This document shows positions 38,773 through 50,293 of a DNA stretch of 64,000 bases, piece after piece. Where the stretch lies: positions 42,436,495 through 42,500,494 of the forward strand of contig CM069592.1 of NCBI GenBank assembly GCA_035771175.1, read 5' to 3'. The position numbers were made by a program, and so were the translations under genes. This stretch comes from Paratinospora sagittata (Eukaryota > Streptophyta > Magnoliopsida > Ranunculales > Menispermaceae). How positions within the stretch are numbered: position 1 is the stretch's first letter; every line of letters begins with the position of its first letter. Under the pieces are notes generated by a model that saw only the letters and a program-made list of their open reading frames with translations, was not told the origin of the DNA and searched no databases.

Positions 38773-39675
38773 TCACGCCTGGGTTCCAGCCATGGTCTTC
38801 AATTGCACATGATTCGAATCCCCCGTAGTCGACAACGGCTCATACGACCCAAACCTTGTCGTCCCAACACTCTTTGCAACAACCGCATAAACGACCATAA
38901 CAATCACCACCACAACCAAAACATGCACAACAAAAACCAGATCCAAAATCGCGGAAGCCCTCAACCTCGACTCCTCCAAATCACACTTAGTAGACCCTTC
39001 CACCCCACTCGCCACATCCAACATCCTATGACACCCTTCCGGAATAAACCCATCAACAAAAAGCGACAACCCAGTTTGCAGAACCCAAAGCCCCTTCAAA
39101 CATAACGACGCACCTAACCCAACATCAGCAATAAACAATTTAGGCTGCAAAGCGAGAATTAAGCAAAGCAACGACGATAACGCAGAGACCCGAGACGAGA
39201 GCGAGTCGCATTCGGCCTGGAGAAGGGAGGTTTGGAGTGATGCGGAAGAGGAAGAGAGGGAGAATTGGAGGAAGAAGAGAGCGGCGGCGAAGGCGAAGAA
39301 GAAGTCGGAGGGTAAGGGAAGGAGAGAAGTGGTTTCGGAGATGAGGAGGGAGATGGAGAGGACGAGGAAGAGGAAGAGAAGGGCTGAGGATTGGAGGGAG
39401 GTGAAGCGGTGGACGGGAGTGCTGCCTTTGAGAAGAGGGTCGGAGATGGAAGAGACCAGAGCTTGGTGGGAAGAAGCGAGGAGTAAAGAGAGGATGAGGA
39501 GGTAGAGGGGGAGGTGTTTGAGACGAGGAGAGGAAAGGAAGGGGAGAGGGAGGTAGGGTTTGGCGGAGTAGTCTCTTGGGGATTTGAGGTGGGTGTGAAT
39601 TGTGGAGATGAGATGGTAGATGCCCAGAAGTAGCAGGGCTGAAGAAGAGAAGAGGTGCGAGACAAAGGCTGCCAT
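38773..39675 (-). CDS. DUF716 / TMEM45-type multi-pass membrane protein
   Basis: Intronless gene; from the ATG at 39675 it encodes 300 residues, the usual size for plant DUF716 proteins. The start is MAAFVSHLFSSSALLLLGIYHL, and several hydrophobic helices follow, e.g. LPLYLLILSLLLASS, LLFLFLVLSISLLIS, FFFAFAAALFFLQF, and a late VVHVLVVVVIVMVVYAVVA. The frame stays open upstream to 39849, but that extension runs through a GAA/TTC microsatellite giving poly-Phe and has no family resemblance, so I take it as 5' UTR. The segment GLGASLCLKGLWVLQTGLSL (about residue 210) matches the family pattern. Function in plants is not established; some relatives respond to viral infection or wounding. Confidence 0.88.
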   Translation of the reverse strand: MAAFVSHLFSSSALLLLGIYHLISTIHTHLKSPRDYSAKPYLPLPFLSSPRLKHLPLYLLILSLLLASSHQALVSSISDPLLKGSTPVHRFTSLQSSALLFLFLVLSISLLISETTSLLPLPSDFFFAFAAALFFLQFSLSSSSASLQTSLLQAECDSLSSRVSALSSLLCLILALQPKLFIADVGLGASLCLKGLWVLQTGLSLFVDGFIPEGCHRMLDVASGVEGSTKCDLEESRLRASAILDLVFVVHVLVVVVIVMVVYAVVAKSVGTTRFGSYEPLSTTGDSNHVQLKTMAGTQA

Positions 39676-39702
39676 GACTCTCTTGTCTACAAAGAGAGCA
39701 CA

Positions 39703-39737
39703 GAAGAAGAAGAAGAAGAAGAAGAAGAAGAAGAAGA
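39703..39737. repeat. (GAA)n microsatellite in the DUF716 5' UTR
   Basis: About eleven GAA units (TTC in the sense direction), 28 bases before the chosen ATG. Confidence 0.9.
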
Positions 39738-40996
39738 GAAAATGAAAAATGGATGCGTGTGATGAGGCCCTGGAGTTGACAAAGGTGTTGGTATCATAAT
39801 ATGCAAGTGCAAAGCGGAGAAATTTAAAAAGGTCATTAGTTAAAGACATTATAACGTCAAACTCCCTAAAACCACCATTTTCCTTTTCCTCTTTTTATTT
39901 TTTATTTTTTTATTTTTGTTGGTTTCTCCGATGCTGTGGACTCCCGTCGGCCGGGTGAGACTAATCTGTATTTACGCACTACAAGAATATTGAACGGCTT
40001 TCTCCAAGTAGTGTAACTAAGGTGGGCACAAATTTTGATCTTGAGACTTCTATCCCTCGACCACCTTTAGCGATCTTGATCATTTGTGCTGCATCACGTT
40101 AAGTTACCATTTTCCTTTCCTATTCACTGCATGATCATCCCCTACAAAAGGCATGCTAATGTGTAATACACTAATAATGCAATGGTTCGAAGAGGAATTA
40201 CACCACCTTGAGCGTATTATACTCAGCCTTATCTTGCATTATGAGAGAGATTTTCTACTGCTCAAATTCTAGGCTACTAAGTCACATAGTGATAAATTAT
40301 TTTGATAATACATATCATTTGTGATGATGAGCATATAAGAGATGGTTTTCTTATATTAGGACTTTTAATTTATTAGATTTTTTTTAGAAAATTAGTAATT
40401 TATTTTATATTAGCATGTAGTTGTGTTACAATTAGGATTGGGGGATCGAGTAGATGTTAGATTACAATTTGTATTTGTATTACAACTAGAAGCTCGTTTA
40501 GTGTTATATAGGAGGGGGATAGGTATTGCAGAAACTCATTCCATGATCATTATTCTTATTGTTCGGTTTGTTTAACACAAGTTTTTTTAGTTTTATTGTG
40601 GTGTTTTATGTGTTATCCTTCCTTTGAGATTACTCTACATCAGTTTATTTGAAGTATTCATGAACAATAATGCATCCATAGTAGTAATTGATACAAGTAA
40701 TATGGAGTAACCTTAATAGTTAGCAAGATAATACATATCCAATTTGTTTGAAGTATTCATTATGAATAATCTTTAACATGACTGTGAAGTTACATTTCTC
40801 TTTACCACACACCTACATTTCGTTTGCACATCAATCTCTACTTCAAATGAGAGATTCCCACATTAATCATAACAGCTTTTGGTTGTGACAAAAACACAAA
40901 AAGAGACATGCCTGTTTTTCTTTTCAAAGTTTTATTTTAACACTCAAATCTACATGCAGAGACTCTAACAATGGACACCACATGATCAATTCTCAC

Positions 40997-43900
40997 TCAT
41001 ATCTCATAACTCATGCCGACCCGGAGAAGCTTGCTTTGTGGAATTGACATAATTTTTTCTCCTTGCCTGAAGTTCTTTCTCAGGAAATTGTAGATGTAGT
41101 TAACCACCATTATCTTGAGGACAGAGGAGTTTGGTTCTGCAACTACTTCTGTTTCTCCCAAGAGATACACCACCCCCTTGTCCATGGCTTTCTGAATGAA
41201 CTGCATCTCTTCTTCAGCACCCTGGATTGGCCCGCTTATGATCCGCCTCGAAGAGATGGTTAATGCCGCTGTTGCAGAAGCTTGACGGATGGATCCTGAT
41301 GAAGTACGAGACGATGTATTATTCTGTGGGAGGGTTTCTTCAATGTGTACTATCGATGATCCTTGTCCTTGCACTTTCTTCTCTTTTACTAATAAACCAG
41401 AATGCACGACACTTGCTGCCTCAGGCTGCTGACCTGTTGTTTGCTCCTCAGTTGGGCCACTTTCAAGAATAAAGTGTTCATGGCGGACGAACTCTTTCAA
41501 ATGCTTGACCAGTTGCTCTTCAAACTCCTCAGGCCCATCCATGGCATCATTATATCCATAGCGCACGACACAGCGGAACATCCGGTAATCTCTTGGTTCA
41601 ACCTGCCGGAAGAGAAACCGCTCCTCTACTGCCACCTTACTGATTGGAATAGACTTTATTGAAACAAATACTAAGACTGAATGGATCGATGGTATGTTTG
41701 AAATGAAATGATGAAATATGGGTGGGATGCCTTGCACTAGCTCTGAGTATAAAAGGCCTATTCCAGGAATCCTGTTGATATCTGGGTTCATCACCAAATC
41801 TTTCATGAAAGCAGTGGAAACCTTGTTTTTAAGCTCAAACATGTACTTTTCTTTGTGAACATAATGCCATATGCCCATTATAGTCATCAGCACGAGTGAA
41901 AACACCAATGGAAGAAAACCACCTTGAGTGAACTTATAAAGCACTGATGAGAAATATACCATTTCTATCACACCAAATACCACAAAGAACAGTGCTATCC
42001 ACAATAGGCTAGTTTTCCATATGACAAGCATTATCAGCGAAACCATAAATGTTGTGATTATCATAACAGCAACCACAGCAATTCCTGCAAAATTTTCCAA
42101 TGTATATGTTTATCATAAATTCCAGAGTTAACTAGTAATTTTTTTTTTCTACTACTACCGTTGACATATTAATGGAGTAGGATCCAATTCTCATAGGCAT
42201 TATTAGAGTTGCAATTTGCAAGAAAGATGAACTTACCATAAGCGTTGCCGATTTTCTCAGTGGTCCTGAAGGTAACTGTGACTACGACACAGGCAATCAT
42301 GAGGACATAGTTAATCTCTGGAATGTAAACTTGTCCTTCATATTTTGCAGAAGTGTGAACCACCTTAACCCTTGGGAAGCATCCTAGACTCAGGGACTGA
42401 GATATGATTGCAAATGTTCCAGAAATCATAGCTTGACTGGCAATAATGGCAGCAGCAACAGCCACGAGGAACATTGGCCAGTACAATGAATCTGCCAAGA
42501 AGTGAAGATAACTCTTTAAGGACAAGCAAGATATACCATTGATTCAGGAATTTGTTAATTGAGGCTTGAGTTACCTGGAATTGACTTATAGAAAGTTTCA
42601 TGGACATGATTTGGGTACTCAGTGAGATATGCAGCTTGTCCAGCATAGGCACAAAGTAAGGCTGGGAAGACAATACTGGAGAAACTAATCTGCAATTTCA
42701 ATGGTAAAGAAACTGTCATTGCTTGTGAGCATATCATAGGTAACAAATTTTCAAGAGCTTCAAATTGGGCTTTAGTTCTCAAATTTTACACCACCAAGGG
42801 AAAAAAGAAGGAAGTCTAAAGGAAGCTTTACATACTTGAACAGCTCGCAGAGAGAAGTGACCAAGATCAGCAAACATCGCTTCAGTTCCTGTTTCATTTG
42901 GTTAAAGTTATAGATATAGTTTCAATGAAAAAAAATAAAAATAAAACAAAACAAAATGAATCCTTTTGAACAGTTTAGTGCACCTGTAATACATAGCACA
43001 ATCCCACCAAGAGACACCCATGCTTGCTTCCCATTTCGATGAAAGTAGTCTACTATATATTTTGGATTAAAGGCGCGTAACACACCAATATTGAACTTGA
43101 ATAAATTGAAGAGACCAATGCCACTTATAAAAGAAAACCACAAGAAGATGATAGGGGCAAATGAGTAGCCAACTTTGTCTGTTCCGAAACGTTGCACAGA
43201 GAATAGAAGGAGCAAGATGGCTACCGAAATTCCAACGATGGCATCTGGGGGAAATAAAGCATTCGAAAATAGAGTTAATCACAAGGGTTTTTGTGGATTA
43301 GAGAGGAATAAATGATTCAACCTCAGTTCAAAAGAATACCTTGATTGAGGGACTCTGCTGATTGCTTGATTCCACTCACTGCAGAAAGCACTGCAAGGAA
43401 CACAAATGAAGTCAGCAAAGGAAATCCCAATGAGAAGCATAGAGAATCGTCTAACAGATCGGTTTCACATGCCCAACTAAACAAAAATTCAAATAAGATT
43501 GATGAAGTGGTTTTCTGATCACCAAGCTTCATTGTTGAAATTAATTTCATAAAAAGTCCATTAAATTTGACAAAGTGATCAGCTACATCATGCCTGGTTA
43601 TGGATGATTTCTTAAGATTATAATTCACTCTATAAATCTCCAAGTTCAGTGGATTTTTTTTTTCTTCTTTTAATTGGAAATTGGAATGCTTGTGTTTGTT
43701 AACTGAAAATTCATATATATGACTCACCTGAGATGCATGGAGTAAGAACACCATCTCCAATAACCATGGAAGTCCCGAGGATGGTGACAAGGAAAAGCAC
43801 AATTTGAGCCGCTCTGCTCTTCTCCAGCTTTTCCTTAACCTTTTGAGCCCTCCTCAAATGGGTGGACGGCGTGTCCAGTTTATAGTTGGATAGTTCTCTG

Positions 43901-44634
43901 TCTTCTGGTTGGTCATTTGGGATCAAGCTTACCTTTGCATAGCGGCATAGTAAGGAGTAAAGAGCAAATGTTCCCCCTGCACCAGTATGTAGTTATAGTT
44001 ATATCAAAAGTTCAAAACAAAACAAAAAAAAAAAGGGTACTTAAATTTGTTGGAAAAAAACTTAGAAAGAATTAATTGATCAACTAAAATGGAACTAAGT
44101 AAGTGGTAATAATATTAGACGTACCGTCACCATTATCATTAGCGGCAAGAACGACAAAGACATATTTAACGAGGGGGACGAGCACCAATGTGTATATAAT
44201 GAGGGAGAGAACACCCAGAATGTCGTTGTTGTTCTTAATTCCTTTAGTGAAAGTGCTAGCGTACACGTAAAGTGGAGATGTTCCAATGTCACCGTAAATA
44301 ATTCCTATGCTCTGGAATGCCAAAATCAACATTCTTCTCCAGTCCTCCTGCACTCACTCAAAACTTCAAAACTTTCAGACAAAACCAAGTCCAACAACAG
44401 CATGGGAATCATGAGAATTAATCTAAGTGTACAAAAGAATGAAAAGGTGAACAAAAATGGGACCTTTTTATCATGGTGGTATTGCACACCAGAAACTCTT
44501 CCAGCTTCCAAGTTGAGTGAATCTACACGCCGAAGCTTTGCCCATGAGATCTTCTTCTCCTTGAGACTATTAGTAGTTTGTTCTGTAATCTCCATTCCTT
44601 CATCTTGTTTATTATATTGGGTTTGATCTTCCAT
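40997..44634 (-). CDS. HAK5: HAK/KUP/KT high-affinity potassium transporter, HAK5-type, copy B
   Basis: Nine exons on the minus strand: 44634-44464, 44347-44125, 43976-43728, 43390-43340, 43244-42984, 42888-42836, 42689-42575, 42491-42237 and 42084-40997. The total is 821 residues, with intron positions and phases identical to copy A and all GT-AG borders intact. Differences from copy A that I can see: a two-residue insertion (TQ) at position 5, E/K in FT(E/K)GIKN, N/K in KE(N/K)LEKS, D/H in NHV(D/H)E, P/S in D(P/S)LYW, V/A and A/T in exon 8, and about 16 in exon 9, half of them in the hydrophilic linker after [11 protein letters not shown]. No stop, frameshift or loss of a conserved transporter motif, so both copies look functional. 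The neighbours beyond the arm differ from those of copy A. Confidence 0.95.
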
Positions 44635-44689
44635 TTCTCTGAAACCCTGCTCTGCTTCACTATGGCTTGATCTGGTGGGGTTTGCTTTG

Positions 44690-44696
44690 TTTTATA
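44690..44696 (-). promoter_or_regulatory. TATA box of HAK5 copy B
   Basis: TATAAAA in the transcription direction, 56 bases before the ATG. Same position as TATATAA in copy A but with changed flanks. Confidence 0.6.
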
Positions 44697-45643
44697 GGCA
44701 CAAAAGTCAGAAGACTTGCTTGCTTATTACCATATGGTTATAGTGGGCCTAGTAAATGCCTGAGGTTGCTGTAATAGAGACATGTATATAACATTAGATT
44801 CAGCTGAGCCATCAACCCATGATGACGCAGCTCTCACTCTCAATTTCTCTATATCTCAGGTTAAAATAATAATAAGAATTTGATAAAATTATCCCTTTCA
44901 TTTCTTCTTCTATTCTCTTGAGTGTAGACTTTAGGGCAAGGAGTAAGTAAATGGCGGTGAAGATGATTAATTAATGGAAGGAATGCGTGTAAGCACCGTG
45001 TAGCAAATGCCAAAATACATTTCTTTACCGCCTTGTAAAGTAAACAAAATACATTAAACACCAAGTGGAGGAGATTTCAACAAAACTACTGAGTCGTTAA
45101 TATATGGTGACATGAGCTGCGCATGCTCTCTATGGTTGACTAGCAAAAACACATGCTCTGCCTGTGTCTTATTCAATATTTCTATTAAACCATTTCATCC
45201 CAATTATTTCCAATATGATAATATTTAGCTGACCCGCATATTACTAAATCAACTACCACCAATAATTGATTTATATATTGTTAGCATACACATATAGAGA
45301 GAGAGAGAGAGGGAGTTGAAATCTTCAAATTATAAGTAGCTGCAATTCTTTTCCTCTACTTGGCTTGTACTTGAATCCACTTTGTCTGCTCTACTCTAGT
45401 TTGTTAATTTGTATTATTGATATCTAAGGTTTTTTTTTTTTTAAACTTTTGGTATGTGGTTGCTAGCATTTGTAAGACAACGACTATGTGATGCAAGGAC
45501 AAAATTGAAAGCTATTTCCATACGTAGGATAATAATGTTTATTGGTTTTGGATGTGACAGTGACATTTTAAATAAGAAGGTTTCTAATTTTTAGAAATAG
45601 GGAAAAAAAAAAACAAGTTTCTTTGTTTTTGAATTATTCATTA

Positions 45644-47154
45644 TTTGATCAAGAAAGTTAATATTTTGAGTAGATGCGTTTCATTTGAATTCAACACAAA
45701 CTACATAACTTTATTTATTTATTTATTTTTTTTAGTAGATACAATAGTCTTTAGCGTATCCATCCGGAGGATATTCGAGCCCTTTGGCTTGGGACAAAGC
45801 CCAACTAATTTTCTCACTAATTTATTAAAAATTAGAAGGAAAACTGATGATGCTAAACTCGAACCCAAGAACTTTTGTTCCCCGACATATAACTTTAACT
45901 TGTTAGCAATAGGTTTTTAAAAATAATAATGAAATAGTTAGCAATATAAGATTAAATATAGCTTGAAAAGTTCAAAAATTCTATGCTTACAAATGATAGT
46001 TTTTCTTTTTTGAAAATTAAAGGATTTGATTTTATTGAAAAAGTTGAAAAAAATTTGACAATAAAATAATAATGAATAATTCATTTGTATTCTTCTTCAT
46101 CAAGTTGAATTCAATAATTAACTTTATAAAACTAAGGATGGATTTTTTTTTTTTACATCTTAATGGCATATATCAAATAAAAAATTTCATAATGAATTAA
46201 TCACAGATTTAGTAATAGGAAAATCTTAACTCTTTTTGTTTTTAAAAATGTAAGTACTAAATAGGCCTTGCTTAAAATGGAGGGGACTAATTACTTTATT
46301 CAAATCATTTAGAAAATATCTCTTCTGTTTTAATCCATAAGAGAAAAACAATTTGACAATGAATAATACTTAAAATAGGAAAATCAACATATTACCAAAT
46401 GAAAAAGTGCAAATGCATACAAGTTATGCAATAAAAGGTCAACTAATTAAGATCAATTATCTATTTGCTGATAAAGTTCCTATCTAGCTTTTATAAACGA
46501 TACAAGTCATGACAATTTTGTACTGTAATCTAAGTACCAATAAACAATAAAATCTTATTAAGAATTTCGTACTGTCCTATATGACATAAGGAATAGAAAA
46601 TCAGATTTTTCAATGTCATTAATACAATATATATATATATATATATCACATAAAACAAAGCACAAAAGAATATTTTGCAACGTGATGCCATCATTAATTA
46701 GGCATATAATACAAGTCAGAGCTTTGATTTTGATGTTTAATACTAAATTTACATGTCTTTGCAACTTAATTGTCGTCTATTATCACGTTTTATATTATTT
46801 ATTACCTCTCTTAAGTCTTACTTTATATAAAAGACGGAAATATATTTATTCTTTTTGAGTTTCCATAGACTTAAACTTCTTACAAAATAATAATAATAAT
46901 AATAATAATTTAAAAGTAGGAGGCTTTTGTTCATTGGGATTATGATATTTTTTTTTGAAACAGAAACAACATATGATATATTAATATAGTAAAAGCGAGT
47001 TTACATAGGTTACATGAAAAATTGCACATATATAAAATCACAAAAAAAAAAAAAAATGTAAAATAGAAATAATAATAATAATAATAAATCATAGATAGAG
47101 TAAACATAAAAATGTTGGCTCGAGTTCTCAGAAAGCTCGCTCGCTCGCTCGCTC
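45644..47154. other. intergenic, no supported gene
   Basis: AT-rich DNA with (TA)n at 46625-46647, (TAA)n near 46887-46910 and 47070-47088, and a (GCTC)n run at 47136-47155. The block at 45725-45900 (containing CTCGAACCCAAGAACTTTTG) resembles the end of a dispersed plant repeat, not identified further. Confidence 0.4.
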
Positions 47155-47803
47155 TCAAGTGTTGTTTGATGCCCATATGATCTGAAGGGTGGCTGACATA
47201 GCAACGGCAACCAATACCACCATCATGTCCCCACTCCACAACCCAAACTTGCTGCTGCTTCCATTTCCCACTACTCCTCTATTATTATTATTATTATTGC
47301 CACCGGGACGAGGGGGAGAACCTGTGCAAAATAAATATTACATCGCAATGATATCAAAAGATGTTAAAAAGACACTAACCATATATATAAAGAAAGCAAA
47401 TTAAACAAGAATTAATAATAGAAAAGAAGTGTAAGAATAGCACAGCGCTTAATAGAGAGAAATTACCTGCAAGGCAGGCTATGGGATTAACAGTCTCTCC
47501 ACATTTGCCGGGCAATTCTTGAGCCTCAGTGACATTGATGCCTGCTTGTGAAGCTTGGGAGCTTTCTCTGCTGCTTACCATGCTGCACAGACATTGTGGA
47601 TTCGACTCGATCACCGATTTCAGAGGGTCGCAACAACTACTTGGTGGTTCTGATCTGCCTCCTTTCTGATTCAGGTACCTCAAGCAAGGAGCCAGTTGGC
47701 CCATACACGATGTGTCCTGAGCTCCACACCCACAAGCCAGCAATATTGCCCAAAAGATGACTAGTACCAAGCAAGGCCAAAACTTCATCTTCACCATATT
47801 CAT
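47155..47803 (-). CDS. GPI-anchored non-specific lipid-transfer-like protein (LTPG/xylogen type)
   Basis: Two exons on the minus strand: 47803-47467 and 47321-47155, joined in phase 1. From MNMVKMKFW the product is 167 residues; the frame also has an upstream ATG at 47842, but that lies only about 20 bases from the predicted transcription start, so I prefer 47803. An N-terminal signal peptide (FWPCLVLVIFWAILLACGCG) precedes an eight-cysteine domain: C in TSC, C in APC, CC, CLC, KC and AC. After the intron, a Pro/Gly/Asn/Ser-rich linker (with a poly-Asn run from an ATT/AAT microsatellite) leads to a hydrophobic tail (MMVVLVAVAMSATLQIIWA) that fits a GPI signal. Such proteins sit on the outer plasma membrane or in the wall and carry cuticle or suberin lipids. 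Ligand unknown. Confidence 0.88.
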
Positions 47804-47888
47804 TTCAGACAGATTTATGTATAAATACTTATATTCTTTCAAAGCTGCTGCAAATTTTTATGTAATGATCTTAATTTCTTGTCACATG

Positions 47889-47896
47889 TATATATA
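47889..47896 (-). promoter_or_regulatory. TATA box of the LTPG-type gene
   Basis: TATATATA about 85-90 bases upstream of the preferred ATG. Confidence 0.5.
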
Positions 47897-48038
47897 AAGG
47901 CTCATTGCTCCCTTTTCTTCTTTGTCGGTTTTGTTGACAGTTGAGGTTGGTTAACAAACTTTGCATGTCCTTCTATTGACTTAATTGTATGGTAAGGCGG
48001 CGCAGCTAGCTAGCAGGGTATACAATTGTCTTCATTAA

Positions 48039-48495
48039 GGGTCGGTTGGTTACTATATGATATGATTAAAAAATATATAATTTTATGTTTGGAGTGTATT
48101 TAAGATTAAAATAAAAAAATAATTAAATTTTTAATTTTTAAAAATTATATTATATTAAAAAAAAAGAAAGAAAAATGCTGGTTTTGTAATTTGCAAAACC
48201 AGCAAAACTCAAAACCAGCAATTGCTGGCTTTGCAAACCAGCTGAGAATTTTTTTTTTTTTAAAAGAAAAAATATGCAGGGAGAAAAAGAAGAAGACGAT
48301 GAAAAAAAAAGGGAGGGAGAGGGGGCGCAGGCGGGATAAACAATCCCACTATTTTTTGTAAGATTATTTTATTCCGCTGAAACAGAATAAAATTGTAAGG
48401 TAGAATAATTTTTATTTCATCTCACTCACCTCTAAACATAGAATTATGACTAAAAACAGTCCTATTTTATTTAATTTTGGCTGTCAAACAGCCCC
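48039..48495. mobile_element. possible Tourist-type MITE
   Basis: Ends GGGTCGGTTGGTTA and, inverted, GGGGCTGTTTGACA share a GGG-C-GTT-G pattern. Flanks TAA and TGA could be a diverged 3-bp target duplication. The inside has a strong GCTGG/CCAGC palindromic cluster at 48176-48243. Confidence 0.4.
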
Positions 48496-48715
48496 TGAAG
48501 GCAGAGGTTCCGGCTAAAGTGCTAGATTAGACCCAATGGTTGACTTGTGAAATAGAGAGCTTGAAACATCTTTGACTTTCTAATTTTGCATTTTGACAGG
48601 TGTTGATGATGGAGTTGCAGTACACCTTTTAGACCGGTGAAGATGGGTTTCGGGAAAGTTGGTGAACCTCCCTCTTTGAAAGGGAGTGCTAACCAACAAA
48701 TTTCTAATTTGGCCA

Positions 48716-49232
48716 TAGGGGTGAAATCGGATCAAGTCAGGTTAAATTTTTGCCCCCTAATTCATTTGACTTGATGAGGTCTAGTAGGGTCGGTCGGGCC
48801 CCATTAAATAGCCTAATTTTTTTTAAAGCTTAATAACTCCTATTTAAGTTTTAAAATATGAGATTTATCTTTTTTTAGAAGAACTCATATATGTACAAAT
48901 GAAACTACTCTTAAACTTGACTTATGAGAATGGGAATGAATAGAGAATTGATGAATTTTTATAGAGAAGGAAAGTTTCTCATTCTTCCCAACAAGCAATG
49001 TGGGACTAAAATAAGAACTTTTCTCTTTTAGTCTCAAACACTCATCTTATCGTATTCTTCTTACTATCTAACCCAACAACTCAAGAAAAATAGTTGAGGG
49101 TTATGGGCTTTCTTAAGTAGATGCCTTGTATGTAATAATTTTTTAGTATTTTTATTATACATACATAATATATATATATAAATTTTAAGAGGTCGGGTCG
49201 GGTCGGGTTGGGTCGAATTATTTACACCCCTA
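48716..49232. mobile_element. hAT-type MITE with perfect 8-bp target duplication
   Basis: Terminal inverted repeat TAGGGGTG(A/T)AA on both ends. Flanks are identical 8-mers TTTGGCCA at 48708-48715 and 49233-49240. Length 517 bases, no coding frame; GGTCGGGTC motifs near both ends. Same end family as the MITE at 29216. Confidence 0.88.
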
Positions 49233-49321
49233 TTTGGCCAGCATAAACTAAAGTATGATATGGGCAAGATCTTCCAAAGGAATATAACAAAAGGCACAAC
49301 AACAAAAATTTGGCGCCTCGT

Positions 49322-50293
49322 TGTCACGGTCATGTCAAGACATGCACCGTCACTTAAGAAGAGGGTCTGTGAAGTTTCGTCTCAATCGGAGGTGGCAATC
49401 TCGTAAATATGGCCATGTATGATTGGCCTCACATTTTGATGTTTCCTTTTGGAAACAAGCCAAAAGCTTAACATTTACCTTGGGGGAGGAGTAGTTGTCC
49501 AACTCTCCCTCATGGCCAATACTTGGCCATGCATAGGACATTCCCTTGGCGCAACCCAGGGGCCGACTATCATCATCCTGAAGGGGTAATGATAGTTCCC
49601 ATAGCATTTGGGTAGGTTATGGGACGCTGCTATCGAGCTAGCAGTGCGGGGTTCACCTGTATACGGGGCTGGGTATCTAACACTGTTATGTCACCCGCTA
49701 TCGAGTTGAACGCATTGAGCTATCTTTAGCCTACGTGCTAGAGTGTGCTTGTGAGGATACTCATGAGTGAGTTATCCATGGAACTTACAGGTATTGCATG
49801 GTCCGGGGCAACACTGTGCAAGAACTGCTATCGAAGGTATCCGAGTGATCCGTTTGAGTGACTATCCAACGCTACGCACAAGCGAGATATTCGAGTACTC
49901 CGCTGTAACATGAGTATATGTGTGAATGGCTGACCGAGAATATGCGTATTCGAGGTGCCACATGGGTAACATGTTTGTCTTACAGGTATGCCCGTGACAA
50001 GTGGTATCAGAGCTGAAACAAGATTGCACAAAACTCGTGGTGAGCTAGTGCAAAGAAGAGATACAGTCGGAGAATGCGTGCAGTATGCAATGGAACCATC
50101 ATGGGGAATGAGATATACAACAGTGGTGTTGGTACAATGCCTAAAGTGGCACGATGATGGGAGGATACTCGATACGATAGTTTGACCCGAGCAATATCCG
50201 ATAAGCAAGTAGAGCTTCAATGGCTGACCGAGAATATGCGTATTCGAGGTGCCGCATGGGTAACATGTTTGTCTTACAGATATGCCCGTGACA
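49322..50293 (+). mobile_element. internally deleted LTR retrotransposon
   Basis: A complete-looking LTR spans 49322-49999 (TGTCACGG ... CCGTGACA). Next comes a primer-binding site, about 205 bases of internal sequence, and then only the last 75 bases of a second LTR (50219-50293, two or three differences from 49925-49999). No gag or pol is left. The flanks do not show a matching 5-bp repeat, so the right side was rearranged. The second LTR fragment abuts the PPR pseudogene. Confidence 0.82.
50002..50013 (+). other. tRNA-Met primer binding site of the LTR element
   Basis: TGGTATCAGAGC, complementary to the 3' end of initiator tRNA-Met, two bases after the LTR end. This fixes the LTR border and orientation. 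Confidence 0.9.

Larger units (their letters stand above)
40143..45643 (-). repeat. inverted segmental duplication, arm B (contains HAK5 copy B)
   Basis: Reverse complement of 3833-9494. Homology runs from TACAAAAG(G)CATGC at 40143 to GAATTATTCATTA at about 45643. The stretch 45018-45430 does not match arm A, although both sides of it do. Confidence 0.9.

Noticed and set aside
39676..39849. N-terminal extension of the DUF716 protein
   Set aside because: The extension runs through a GAA/TTC microsatellite giving poly-Phe and lacks family similarity; the ATG at 39675 gives the normal length and start.
46940..47239. Minus-strand 99-codon frame overlapping LTPG exon 2
   Set aside because: The other frame across this exon gives the GPI-anchor tail and joins in phase with exon 1.
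49350..50220. Frames inside the LTR element
   Set aside because: LTR and leader sequence; the PBS and repeat ends explain the region, and no gag or pol motifs occur.
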